Shown here piece after piece: positions 13,951-20,537 of a stretch of 29,637 bases of DNA (position 1 is the first letter of the stretch; every line of letters starts with the position of its first letter). The stretch is from JACDBE01 sp051002015 (GTDB taxonomy: Bacteria > Actinomycetota > Acidimicrobiia > Spongiisociales > UBA5794). A program made the position numbers and the translations under genes. The notes under the pieces were generated by a model. It made no database searches and was not told the origin of the DNA. It was given only the letters and a program-made list of their open reading frames with translations. The stretch is taken from NCBI GenBank assembly GCA_051002015.1, contig JBPCMS010000038.1, forward strand, positions 1-29,637. The letters run 5' to 3'.

Positions 13951-15275
13951 CCCAGCACCGACCCCACCAGGTCCGTCCCGTAGCCGCCGGTGATCTCGAC
14001 CTCGACCCACTCCCCGGGCACACCGGCGTCGAGCACCACCACCCCGTCGATCTCCGGGGCCTCCCGGTACGACCGCCCCACCGGAACCCCCTCCTCCACC
14101 TGGTCGACCAGGACGTCGAGGACCCGGCCCGCCTGGGCGGCGTTGGCCAGCGAGGTGAGGTCCTCCTGGATCGCCTGGAGATGGCGCTGCCGGACGGCGA
14201 TCTCGTCGGCGGGGACCTGCCGGTCGTACCGGGCCGCCGGTGTGCCCTCCTCGGCCGAGTACGGGAAGAACCCGGCCCAGTCGAGCTGGGCGGCGGACAG
14301 GAAGTCGGCCAGCTCGTCGACGTCGTCCTCGGTCTCGCCGGGGAAGCCGACGATGAACGACGAGCGCAGCGCCGCCTGGGGCGAGGCCTCCCTGATGCGC
14401 CCGATGAGGTCGAGGTGGCGGACACCGCTCCCCGGGCGCTTCATCGCCCGCAGCAGGGTCTCCGAGGCGTGCTGCAGCGACAGGTCGAAGTACGGGGCCA
14501 CCACCGGGTTGTCCGCCATCTCGTCGATCAGCGCCGGACGGATCTCCTTGGGGTACAGGTAGAACAGCCTCAGGCGGCGCAGCCCCTCGATATCGGAGAC
14601 GAACCGGATCAGGTCCACGATGCCGCCGACGGCGTCGATGTCGCGCCCGTAGGCGGCCAGGTCCTGGGCGACGAGGACGATCTCGGAGACGCCCGACCCG
14701 GTGAGGAAGGTGATCTCCTGGCGGATGTTGACCGGCGACCGGGAGCGCTGCTTGCCCCGGAACAGGGGGATGGCGCAGAAGGTGCAGGGTTTGTCACACC
14801 CCTCGGCTACCTTCACGTAGGCGTAGGGAGTGGTCGGGGTGGGCCGGGCCACCAGCGACAGGATGTCCATCCTGGGCAAGACGGCGGGTCGGATGGTCAG
14901 CGGGTGCCAGTCGACCAGCTCATCCAGGGTGCCCACCAGCTCGGGGTAGCGGTCGAGCCCGACCACGGCGTCCGCCTCGGGCAGGGCGCGGCGCAGTTCG
15001 GTCTCGTAGCGCTGCGCCATACAACCGATGACGACCAGTCTGGCGTCGGGTCGCTTGGCCTCGGCCAGGTCGAGGATGGTGTCGATCGACTCCTGGCGGG
15101 CCGACTCGATGAAGGCGCAGGTGTTGACCAACACCACGTCGGCGGTGTCGGCCTCCTCGACGGCGACATAGCCGGCGGACCCGAGCAGGGCGGTCACCTT
15201 GGCCGAGTCGACCTCGTTCTTGGAGCACCCCAGGGTCTCGAGGTACACGGTGGGGTGGCGGAGAGCGGCGGTCAT
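13947..15275 (-). CDS. rimO: Ribosomal protein S12 methylthiotransferase
   Basis: Radical-SAM enzyme that methylthiolates an Asp of ribosomal protein S12. The 442-residue protein has TLGCSKNEVDS (14-24, the RimO-type variant), further cluster cysteines at 53 and 85, the CDKPCTFC motif (Cys160, 164, 167) and a C-terminal TRAM domain. The ATG at 15275 starts the protein just before the first motif; an ATG 18 codons upstream is possible but adds unconserved residues. A TAGCCT hexamer ends 10 nt before this ATG. The stop overlaps cinA's start. pgsA, often between rimO and cinA in actinobacteria, is absent here. Confidence 0.95.
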   Translation of the reverse strand: MTAALRHPTVYLETLGCSKNEVDSAKVTALLGSAGYVAVEEADTADVVLVNTCAFIESARQESIDTILDLAEAKRPDARLVVIGCMAQRYETELRRALPEADAVVGLDRYPELVGTLDELVDWHPLTIRPAVLPRMDILSLVARPTPTTPYAYVKVAEGCDKPCTFCAIPLFRGKQRSRSPVNIRQEITFLTGSGVSEIVLVAQDLAAYGRDIDAVGGIVDLIRFVSDIEGLRRLRLFYLYPKEIRPALIDEMADNPVVAPYFDLSLQHASETLLRAMKRPGSGVRHLDLIGRIREASPQAALRSSFIVGFPGETEDDVDELADFLSAAQLDWAGFFPYSAEEGTPAARYDRQVPADEIAVRQRHLQAIQEDLTSLANAAQAGRVLDVLVDQVEEGVPVGRSYREAPEIDGVVVLDAGVPGEWVEVEITGGYGTDLVGSVLG

Positions 15276-15285
15276 GGGTGCTGCG

Positions 15286-15291
15286 AGGCTA
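15286..15291 (-). promoter_or_regulatory. Possible -10 element of rimO
   Basis: TAGCCT on the minus strand, ending 10 nt before the rimO ATG; would give a leader of only about 3-4 nt. No clear -35. Confidence 0.3.
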
Positions 15292-15362
15292 CCGGCCACC
15301 CCGGGTGATCGAGCCGGATCCATCGGCACGCGTCGCCGCTGCGCCTCGAGGCGGGGGTCCGG

Positions 15363-16301
15363 TCAGGGTTGGTGGAACAGGGCGCTCACCGACTCGCCCT
15401 CGTGGATGCGGCGGATGGCCTCGGCCAGCGCAGACGCCACCGACAGCACGGTGAGCTTGGGGTGGTCGGCCACCATCGGGACGGTGTCGGTGCACACGAT
15501 CTCGATGACGTCGGCGCGGTCGCCGATGCGGTCCAGGGATCCGGCGGCGAAGAGCCCGTGGGTGCAGACGACCCGGGCGGGTCGGGCGCCCCGCTCGGCC
15601 AGCCGGTCGAGCACCTCGATCACCGTGCTCCCCCTGGCGATCTCGTCGTCGAGGACGATGACGTCCCGGTCCTCCACCTCGCCGATGATCGAGGTGATCC
15701 GGACCTGCTCGTCGTCGAACCGCTGCTTGGCGCCGGCCGCCACCGGGACCCCGACCAGCCGGGCGAAGGCGGCCGCCGACTTGGCGTGCCCCAGGTCGGG
15801 CGATACGACCACCGTGTTGGAGAGGTCGTACCGGGAGAAGTGCTCGGCGAGCTCGCTGAGGGCGTGGAGATGGTCGACGGGGACGCTGAAGAAGGCGTGC
15901 ACCTGGGGGGCGTGGAGGGTCATGGTGAGGATGCGGTTGGCCCCGGCGGCGACCAGCAGATCGGCGACGAGGCGGCCCCCGACCGAGATGCGGGGGGCGT
16001 CCTTCTTGTCGGACCGGGCGTATGCGTAGTGGGGCATGACCACCGTGGTCCGGGCGGCCGAGGCGCCGTGGGCGGCGTTGAGCATCAGCAGCAGCTCGAC
16101 CAGGTTCTCCTGCACCGGGGGGACGATCGGCTGGATCAGGTAGACGTCCCGCTCCCGGCAGTTGCTCTCCAGATGGACCTCGAGGCAGTCGTTGGCGAAC
16201 CGGACCAGCCTGCTGGGGGCGAGCGGCTCGCCCAGATGGTGGCAGATCGCTTCCGACAGGGAGGGGTGGGCGGTCCCGCTGAAGACCGTGATGCCGCGCA
16301 T
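15363..16301 (-). CDS. Ribose-phosphate pyrophosphokinase-like protein (divergent Prs)
   Basis: 312 residues aligning over the full length with PRPP synthetase, which makes PRPP from ribose 5-phosphate and ATP. Recognisable: FSGTAHPSLSEAI at the start, IQPIVPPVQENLVELLLM, PHYAYARSDKK (90-100), LHAPQVHAFF (129-138), and IRRIHEGESVSALF at the end. Several usually invariant sites differ: RFxDGE is RFANDC, SPDxGG is SPDLGHAKSA (167-176), the DKRR flexible-loop motif is AKQRFDDE, and the PRPP loop DDIIDTGGT is DDEIARGST (218-226). It is probably a paralogue of altered regulation or specificity, with a standard prs elsewhere. GGGAG lies 7 nt before the ATG. It is followed by rimO (87 bp) and preceded by thrC's end (42 bp). 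Confidence 0.85.
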   Translation of the reverse strand: MRGITVFSGTAHPSLSEAICHHLGEPLAPSRLVRFANDCLEVHLESNCRERDVYLIQPIVPPVQENLVELLLMLNAAHGASAARTTVVMPHYAYARSDKKDAPRISVGGRLVADLLVAAGANRILTMTLHAPQVHAFFSVPVDHLHALSELAEHFSRYDLSNTVVVSPDLGHAKSAAAFARLVGVPVAAGAKQRFDDEQVRITSIIGEVEDRDVIVLDDEIARGSTVIEVLDRLAERGARPARVVCTHGLFAAGSLDRIGDRADVIEIVCTDTVPMVADHPKLTVLSVASALAEAIRRIHEGESVSALFHQP

Positions 16302-16340
16302 GACGTTGCTCCCGCGGTGGGTGGTGACCGGCGCCGGGCG

Positions 16341-16346
16341 ATGCTA
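16341..16346 (-). promoter_or_regulatory. Possible -10 element of the prs-like gene
   Basis: TAGCAT on the minus strand, about 39 nt before the ATG, overlapping the end of thrC by a few bases. No clear -35. Confidence 0.3.
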
Positions 16347-17780
16347 CCGCCCCGGGTGGCCGGCCCGTCTGAGAGTGGCGGCGGTGATGGCGGCCCGCAC
16401 CGCATCGGGGGTGGGGTCGATCACCTGGTAGCGCTGGGGCAGGTCGAGGATCCCGGCGAACCGTTCGGGGACCGGGGGCGCCTGGCCGAGCGCCTCGACG
16501 ATCGTGGCGGAGAACTTGGCCGGCTGCGCCGTTTCCAGACAGATCATCGGGATCCCCGGCTCGAGGAACCGGCGCGCCACGGTGATCCCGTCTGCGGTGT
16601 GCGGGTCGACCACGACGCCCCAGCGGCGGTGGAGCTCACGGATGGTGGCGATCCGGTCGGGGTGGCGCGAGGTTCCCGACACCATCCCGGTGGCGGCGAC
16701 GGCGGCGAAGGCGGGATCGGACGAGAGGTCGAACCCGTCGGGGCTGGTGAACAGGTCGGCGACGACGCCGGCGTCGCCGCCGCTGAGGTCGGAGACGTAG
16801 CGCTCGAAGTTGGAGGCCTTGGCGATGTCCATCGAAGGGCTCGAGGTGGCGAGGACGTCGCCGGGACGGCGCATCCGGTAGCGGCCGGTGGAGAAGAACT
16901 CGTCGAGGACGTCGTTCTCGTTGCAGGCGACCACCAGCCGCCGGATCGGCGCCCCCATCCGCCGGGCGACGTGGCCGGCGTAGACGTTACCGAAGTTGCC
17001 GGTGGGCACGGCGAACGACACCTCGCCGCCCGGCCCCGCCACCCGTAGCGAGGCGTACAGGTAGTAGGCGACCTGGGCCACGATCCGGCCCCAGTTGATC
17101 GAGTTGACCGCCCCGATGCGGTGCCGGACCTTGAACCCTTGGTCGGAGGTGATCTGCTTGACCAGGTCCTGGCACTGGTCGAAGACCCCCCGCACCGCCA
17201 GGTTGTGGATGTTGGGTTGGTCGATGGTGTACATCTGGGCCGTCTGGAACGGTGTCATCCGGTCCAGCGGTGACAGCATGAAGACATCGACGGATGCGCT
17301 CCCCGCAAAGGCGTGCTCGGCGCTCGATCCGGTGTCGCCCGAGGTCGCCCCCAGCACCGTCATGTGGTCCCGCCGTGCCCCCAGCACCGAATCGAACAGC
17401 CCGGCGAGGAGCTGCATCGCCATGTCCTTGAAGGCGAGGGTGGGGCCGTGCGACAGCCCGCACAGCACCATCCCGTCGCCGAGGGGACGCAGCGAGACCA
17501 CCTCGGGGTGATCGAACCGGTCGGGCCCGTATGCGGCCGCGGCCACCCGGGCCAGGTCGCCGGGGTCGAGGCCATCGGGATCGCCATCCGTGCCGAATCG
17601 GGTCAGTACCGCACCGGCCACCTCGGGATAGGTGGCGACGGCGAGGGCGGCGAGATCGTCGGGGTCGAGCACGGGGATGGCCTCGGGTATCACCAGACCT
17701 CCGTCGGGAGCCAGCCCGTCGATGAGCACATCGGCGAACCCGGTGGGGTCCATCCCGCCCCTGGTGCTCAGGTAGCGCAC
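16344..17780 (-). CDS. thrC: Threonine synthase
   Basis: PLP enzyme converting O-phosphohomoserine to threonine, the last step of the pathway. The 478-residue protein has the PLP-binding Lys118 in HGPTLAFKDMAMQ, the phosphate loop region ATSGDTGSSA (145-154) and GNFGNVYAGH. MRYLSTRGG at the N-terminus matches the long (yeast/E. coli-like) type, and length agrees. GTG at 17780 lies 2 nt after the stop of the flavin-reductase-like gene, with GGGGGA upstream; the frame stays open far upstream but only as a shadow of that gene. No attenuator was seen. Confidence 0.95.
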   Translation of the reverse strand: MRYLSTRGGMDPTGFADVLIDGLAPDGGLVIPEAIPVLDPDDLAALAVATYPEVAGAVLTRFGTDGDPDGLDPGDLARVAAAAYGPDRFDHPEVVSLRPLGDGMVLCGLSHGPTLAFKDMAMQLLAGLFDSVLGARRDHMTVLGATSGDTGSSAEHAFAGSASVDVFMLSPLDRMTPFQTAQMYTIDQPNIHNLAVRGVFDQCQDLVKQITSDQGFKVRHRIGAVNSINWGRIVAQVAYYLYASLRVAGPGGEVSFAVPTGNFGNVYAGHVARRMGAPIRRLVVACNENDVLDEFFSTGRYRMRRPGDVLATSSPSMDIAKASNFERYVSDLSGGDAGVVADLFTSPDGFDLSSDPAFAAVAATGMVSGTSRHPDRIATIRELHRRWGVVVDPHTADGITVARRFLEPGIPMICLETAQPAKFSATIVEALGQAPPVPERFAGILDLPQRYQVIDPTPDAVRAAITAATLRRAGHPGR

Positions 17781-17782
17781 CG

Positions 17783-18310
17783 TCAGTCCCCCAGGGTCCG
17801 GTACCCGCCCCGGAAGTAGGTGAGCGGGTCGGTCAGCTCGTCGGCGCTGACCTCGTCGATGCGGGCCGTCACCAGCACGTTGTAGCTCTCCTCGCGGCCG
17901 GAGACCACGGTGCAGCCTGCGGTGGCGGGAAACCCCTCGAGCCGGGGACCGTGGTCGGTCTGGGTGGCCTTCCTCCCGGCGAACATGCCGCCCGGGCTGG
18001 GCTCGATCCCGGCGAACACGTCGGCGAGGCGCCGGTGCTCGGCCTCGCACACATGGACCAGGAACCGCTCGGTCTCGGCGATGCGCTCGATGAGGTCGGT
18101 GGTGGGACCGAACAGGCAGTAGACCAGGGGCGGGCTGCCCTCCGACACGACCAGCGACGAGACGGTGAGCCCGGTCCACGCTGCCTCGTCGGTGCCGGCG
18201 GTGATGATCGTCACCGGCGCCACCAGACGGCCCCGGAGGCGGCGCACCGGGTCCCGCTGCTCCGGCGGTGGCCGGAACGGATGCTCTTCGTGGATGGCGC
18301 CTGGGGTCAT
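17783..18310 (-). CDS. Flavin reductase-like (FMN-binding split-barrel) protein
   Basis: 175 residues of the flavin reductase-like domain family. Features: LVAPVTIITAGTDEAAWTGLTVSSLVVSEGSPPLVYCLFGPTTD-type core (about 27-72), FLVHVCEAEHRRLADVFAG, and SYNVLVTARIDEV near the C-terminus. Such proteins bind FMN and either supply reduced flavin to a monooxygenase or have unknown reductions to perform; no partner oxygenase is nearby. The ATG at 18310 is preferred to an upstream GTG because AGGAG lies about 12 nt before it and the fold starts soon after. It precedes thrC by 2 nt and is probably cotranscribed with it. It is divergent from the lipoprotein gene. Confidence 0.83.
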   Translation of the reverse strand: MTPGAIHEEHPFRPPPEQRDPVRRLRGRLVAPVTIITAGTDEAAWTGLTVSSLVVSEGSPPLVYCLFGPTTDLIERIAETERFLVHVCEAEHRRLADVFAGIEPSPGGMFAGRKATQTDHGPRLEGFPATAGCTVVSGREESYNVLVTARIDEVSADELTDPLTYFRGGYRTLGD

Positions 18311-18391
18311 CGGCAGCGGTCTCTCCTGGGCGGCGCCACCATAGATGGCCCCGGTCCCGGACCCGGGCGGCCACTGGTCGACCACCCTCCG

Positions 18392-18397
18392 TATGAT
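18392..18397 (+). promoter_or_regulatory. Likely -10 element of the SGNH lipoprotein gene (leaderless)
   Basis: TATGAT ends 6 nt before the ATG, so the transcript would start at the A of the start codon. No good -35. Confidence 0.45.
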
Positions 18398-18403
18398 CCC
18401 CGG

Positions 18404-19363
18404 ATGCGCCCCTTCGTCGCCGCCGTGATGCTGCTCCTCGTCGCCGCCTGCACCGGCGGGCAGACCGCACCCGGTTCATCGACGACCGTCGCCGCCCCCG
18501 ACACGACCACGCCGGCCCCGGCGACCACCACCACCGAGGCGGCGGCCGCCACCACCACCTCGCCTCCGGCGACCACCACCACGGTGTTCGACCCGGATCG
18601 CCCCCACTGGACCTACGGCGCCCTCGGCGACGGCCACGTGTACGGGGCACCGGACCGGTGTGGGGACTGCGTCGCCTACCCGACCCTGGTAACCGAGGCG
18701 ATCGCCGCCGACCGGTCGATCCCGGTGCTGCTGCTCGACGGCTCCCAGCCGGGGCCGCTCATCGCCGGCGACCTGCTCGACCAGATCAGAGGCGACGACT
18801 GGGGGCAGGGCGCCGGGTCGGTGCGGACCGACCGCTCCCCCCGCCAACTCATCGCCGAGTCGGACATCATCACGATCGCCGTCGGGAGCGACGACCTGCC
18901 TTGGTACCAGGACTCCGACCCGTGCCTGCTGGTGTACGACCTCGGCTGCATCGACAAGATCGTGGAGCCGCTCGCCGGGGACATCGACGCCATCCTCGGC
19001 GAGGTCGACGCCATCAGGGGCGATCAGCCGACGGTGGTCATGGTCTCCACCCTGTGGAACGACGTCATCAAGGGCGCCGACTACACGGCGTGGATGTACG
19101 ACCGAAGGGTGACCGCCCAGGCCGACTCGGGGGTCCGCCGCATCCTCGACCTGGTCAACGACGAGATCTGCCGGATCGCCGACGAGCACGGCGCCGTCTG
19201 CCTCGACGTGTACGACCTGTTCAACGGGCGCCACGGCACCGAGCCTCTGGGCGCCGGCTACCTCGACGAGCCCTACCGCACCCTCAACCAGCAGGGCCAC
19301 GACGACATCGCCGCCGCCATCATGACCCACGGCTTCGCCCCGCTGGCCCCGCCCTCCGGGTAG
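18404..19363 (+). CDS. Lipoprotein with degenerate SGNH/GDSL-hydrolase fold
   Basis: 319 residues. The N-terminus is a lipoprotein signal (PFVAAVMLLLVAAC, lipobox VAAC, Cys16), followed by a Thr/Pro/Ala-rich linker (about 20-62) suited to crossing the cell wall. From about 70 an SGNH-like domain follows: block I ALGDGHVYG (73-81), a later AVGSDDL in place of the usual GxND, and GYLDEPYRTLNQQGHDDIA resembling block V with its His. The nucleophilic Ser of GDS is Gly77 here, so esterase activity is doubtful; a binding or structural role is possible. Four cysteines in the domain (86, 89 and two later) may form disulphides. Substrate is unknown. Confidence 0.82.
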   Translation: MRPFVAAVMLLLVAACTGGQTAPGSSTTVAAPDTTTPAPATTTTEAAAATTTSPPATTTTVFDPDRPHWTYGALGDGHVYGAPDRCGDCVAYPTLVTEAIAADRSIPVLLLDGSQPGPLIAGDLLDQIRGDDWGQGAGSVRTDRSPRQLIAESDIITIAVGSDDLPWYQDSDPCLLVYDLGCIDKIVEPLAGDIDAILGEVDAIRGDQPTVVMVSTLWNDVIKGADYTAWMYDRRVTAQADSGVRRILDLVNDEICRIADEHGAVCLDVYDLFNGRHGTEPLGAGYLDEPYRTLNQQGHDDIAAAIMTHGFAPLAPPSG

Positions 19364-19386
19364 CCGGGACGGGTCGCCCCCATGCG

Positions 19387-19439
19387 CTTTTCTTAGGATC
19401 AGAACGCGTCACCTGTGACGCGCTTCGGTCCTAAGAAAG
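19387..19439. repeat. Long palindromic repeat, copy 1
   Basis: Imperfect ~25-bp inverted repeat: left arm CTTTTCTTAGGA...CGCGTCAC, short loop, right arm TGACGCG...TCCTAAGAAAG. It lies between the convergent lipoprotein gene and the 90-residue hypothetical. A second copy is at 27944-27994. T-rich bases are on the 5' arm and A-rich on the 3' arm on both strands, the opposite of a classical intrinsic terminator with a 3' U-tract. Function: terminator-like hairpin or REP-type element. Confidence 0.75.
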
Positions 19440-19445
19440 GGCGGA

Positions 19446-19718
19446 TCAGGGGTGGAGCAGCTCGATCAGCCCCTCCAGCGGGCCGGTTCCCACCGAGGTG
19501 CGCAGCGTCTCGACGGCGTCGGCACCGATCATCCCCTTGAAGGTGAGGTCGGCGATCGCCATGTCGACGGCGGCGGGGAAGGTGGCGTAGAGGCCCACCT
19601 GATCCAGCTCCCCGGCACGCAGAGCGGCGTGCATCGCCCGGTCGGTGTCGCCGTCGGCGAGGGCCCGCAGCGCCTGCTCGGCGGCGCTGAGAGCGTTGCG
19701 CTGCTGCTGGCCGTCCAT
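19446..19718 (-). CDS. Hypothetical 90-residue protein
   Basis: I do not recognise it. It is soluble, with no membrane segment or signal. The first half (NALSAAEQALRALADGDTDRAMHAALRAGELD) looks like a helical hairpin of TPR type; the second half is mixed, with FPAAVDMAIADLTFKGMIGADAVETL. Codon use and GC content match its neighbours, and good third-position bias supports that it is real. It is divergent from the methyltransferase, with a TACGCT -10 seven nt before its ATG. Confidence 0.72.
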   Translation of the reverse strand: MDGQQQRNALSAAEQALRALADGDTDRAMHAALRAGELDQVGLYATFPAAVDMAIADLTFKGMIGADAVETLRTSVGTGPLEGLIELLHP

Positions 19719-19725
19719 CTACCGA

Positions 19726-19731
19726 AGCGTA
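19726..19731 (-). promoter_or_regulatory. Possible -10 element of the 90-residue gene (leaderless)
   Basis: TACGCT on the minus strand, 7 nt before the ATG; same hexamer as the predicted lexA -10. No clear -35. Confidence 0.38.
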
Positions 19732-19746
19732 ATGGGTGGATCACGG

Positions 19747-19775
19747 TTTCCAGGAGGCTCCGAACCGGGCATAAT
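19747..19775 (+). promoter_or_regulatory. Predicted leaderless promoter of the methyltransferase gene
   Basis: -35 TTTCCA (19747-19752), 17-nt spacer, -10 CATAAT (19770-19775), then 6 nt to the ATG. No ribosome site is visible before the ATG, consistent with a leaderless message. Confidence 0.5.
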
Positions 19776-19781
19776 CCCTCG

Positions 19782-20492
19782 ATGCAGACCATCACGTGGA
19801 AGGGGCGGCTCGGTCCCATGGACCTGACCGCCTCCGACACCACCTTCCTCCCATCCACCATCTCCCAACTCGTGGCCGACGTTCTCGACGTGACCGAGGG
19901 TGACGTCGTCATCGACGTCGGCTGCGGAACCGGTGTGCTCGGGATCATCGCCGCCAAGCTGGGCGCTTCCAAGGTGTACGGGGTCGACGCCAGCCCCGAC
20001 GTGGTGGCGGTGGGTACCGCCAACGCCGCCGCCCACGGCGTTGCCGACCGGATGGAGTTCTTCCACGGCGATCTGTTCGAACCGATTCCCGATGGTGTCA
20101 GCGCCGACGTCATCATCGGCGACGTGTCCGGGATCCCCGACGACCTCGCCGCCGACAGTGGCTGGTTCCCATCGCGGACGGGTGGGGGCCCCAGCGGGTC
20201 CGAGCTGCCCATCCGCATGCTGCAGCAGGCGAAGCGCCGGCTCGCCGAAGGTGGTCGGCTGTTCCTCCCCACCGGAACCCTGCAGGACGAGCGGGCCATC
20301 CTCGACGTCGCCCGCAGCGTCTTCGCCAGCCTGGTCAAGCTCACCGAGCGCCCCATCCCGCTGGCGGGCGCCCTCGCCGACGCCAAGAGCATCAAGCAGC
20401 TCGTCGACGACGGCATCGTCCAGCTCACCGAGAAGGGCTCCCGCTTCCTCTGGGAGGCCAGGGTGTGGCTCTGCGCCGCCAAACCCATCTGA
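19782..20492 (+). CDS. SAM-dependent methyltransferase-like protein
   Basis: 236 residues with a Rossmann-type class I methyltransferase fold. Motif I is VVIDVGCGTGVLGI (42-55), the acidic residue after beta-2 is in VYGVDASP (65-72), then FFHGDLFEPI, and GDVSGIPDD where substrate-N-methylating families have NPPY. The first ~30 residues (WKGRLGPMDLTASDTTFLPSTIS) resemble the lead-in of ribosomal-protein L11- or HemK-like methyltransferases. Target unknown: the missing NPPY argues against N-methylation of Gln or adenine. Leaderless promoter upstream. Convergent with the E2 gene, with a hairpin between. Confidence 0.85.
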   Translation: MQTITWKGRLGPMDLTASDTTFLPSTISQLVADVLDVTEGDVVIDVGCGTGVLGIIAAKLGASKVYGVDASPDVVAVGTANAAAHGVADRMEFFHGDLFEPIPDGVSADVIIGDVSGIPDDLAADSGWFPSRTGGGPSGSELPIRMLQQAKRRLAEGGRLFLPTGTLQDERAILDVARSVFASLVKLTERPIPLAGALADAKSIKQLVDDGIVQLTEKGSRFLWEARVWLCAAKPI

Positions 20493-20519
20493 GCGGGTAG
20501 CGGCTTCAGGGGGAACAGA

Positions 20520-20537
20520 CCTGACCTGCCGGTCAGG
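20520..20537. terminator. Hairpin between convergent methyltransferase and E2 genes
   Basis: Perfect 7-bp stem CCTGACC/GGTCAGG with a 4-nt loop, overlapping the E2 stop codon. No U-tract on either strand. Possible bidirectional terminator. Confidence 0.4.

Noticed and set aside
19387..19439. Palindrome called as an ordinary bidirectional intrinsic terminator
   Set aside because: The T-rich and A-rich arms are in the reverse order to a terminator with a 3' U-tract on both strands, so I list it as a repeat.
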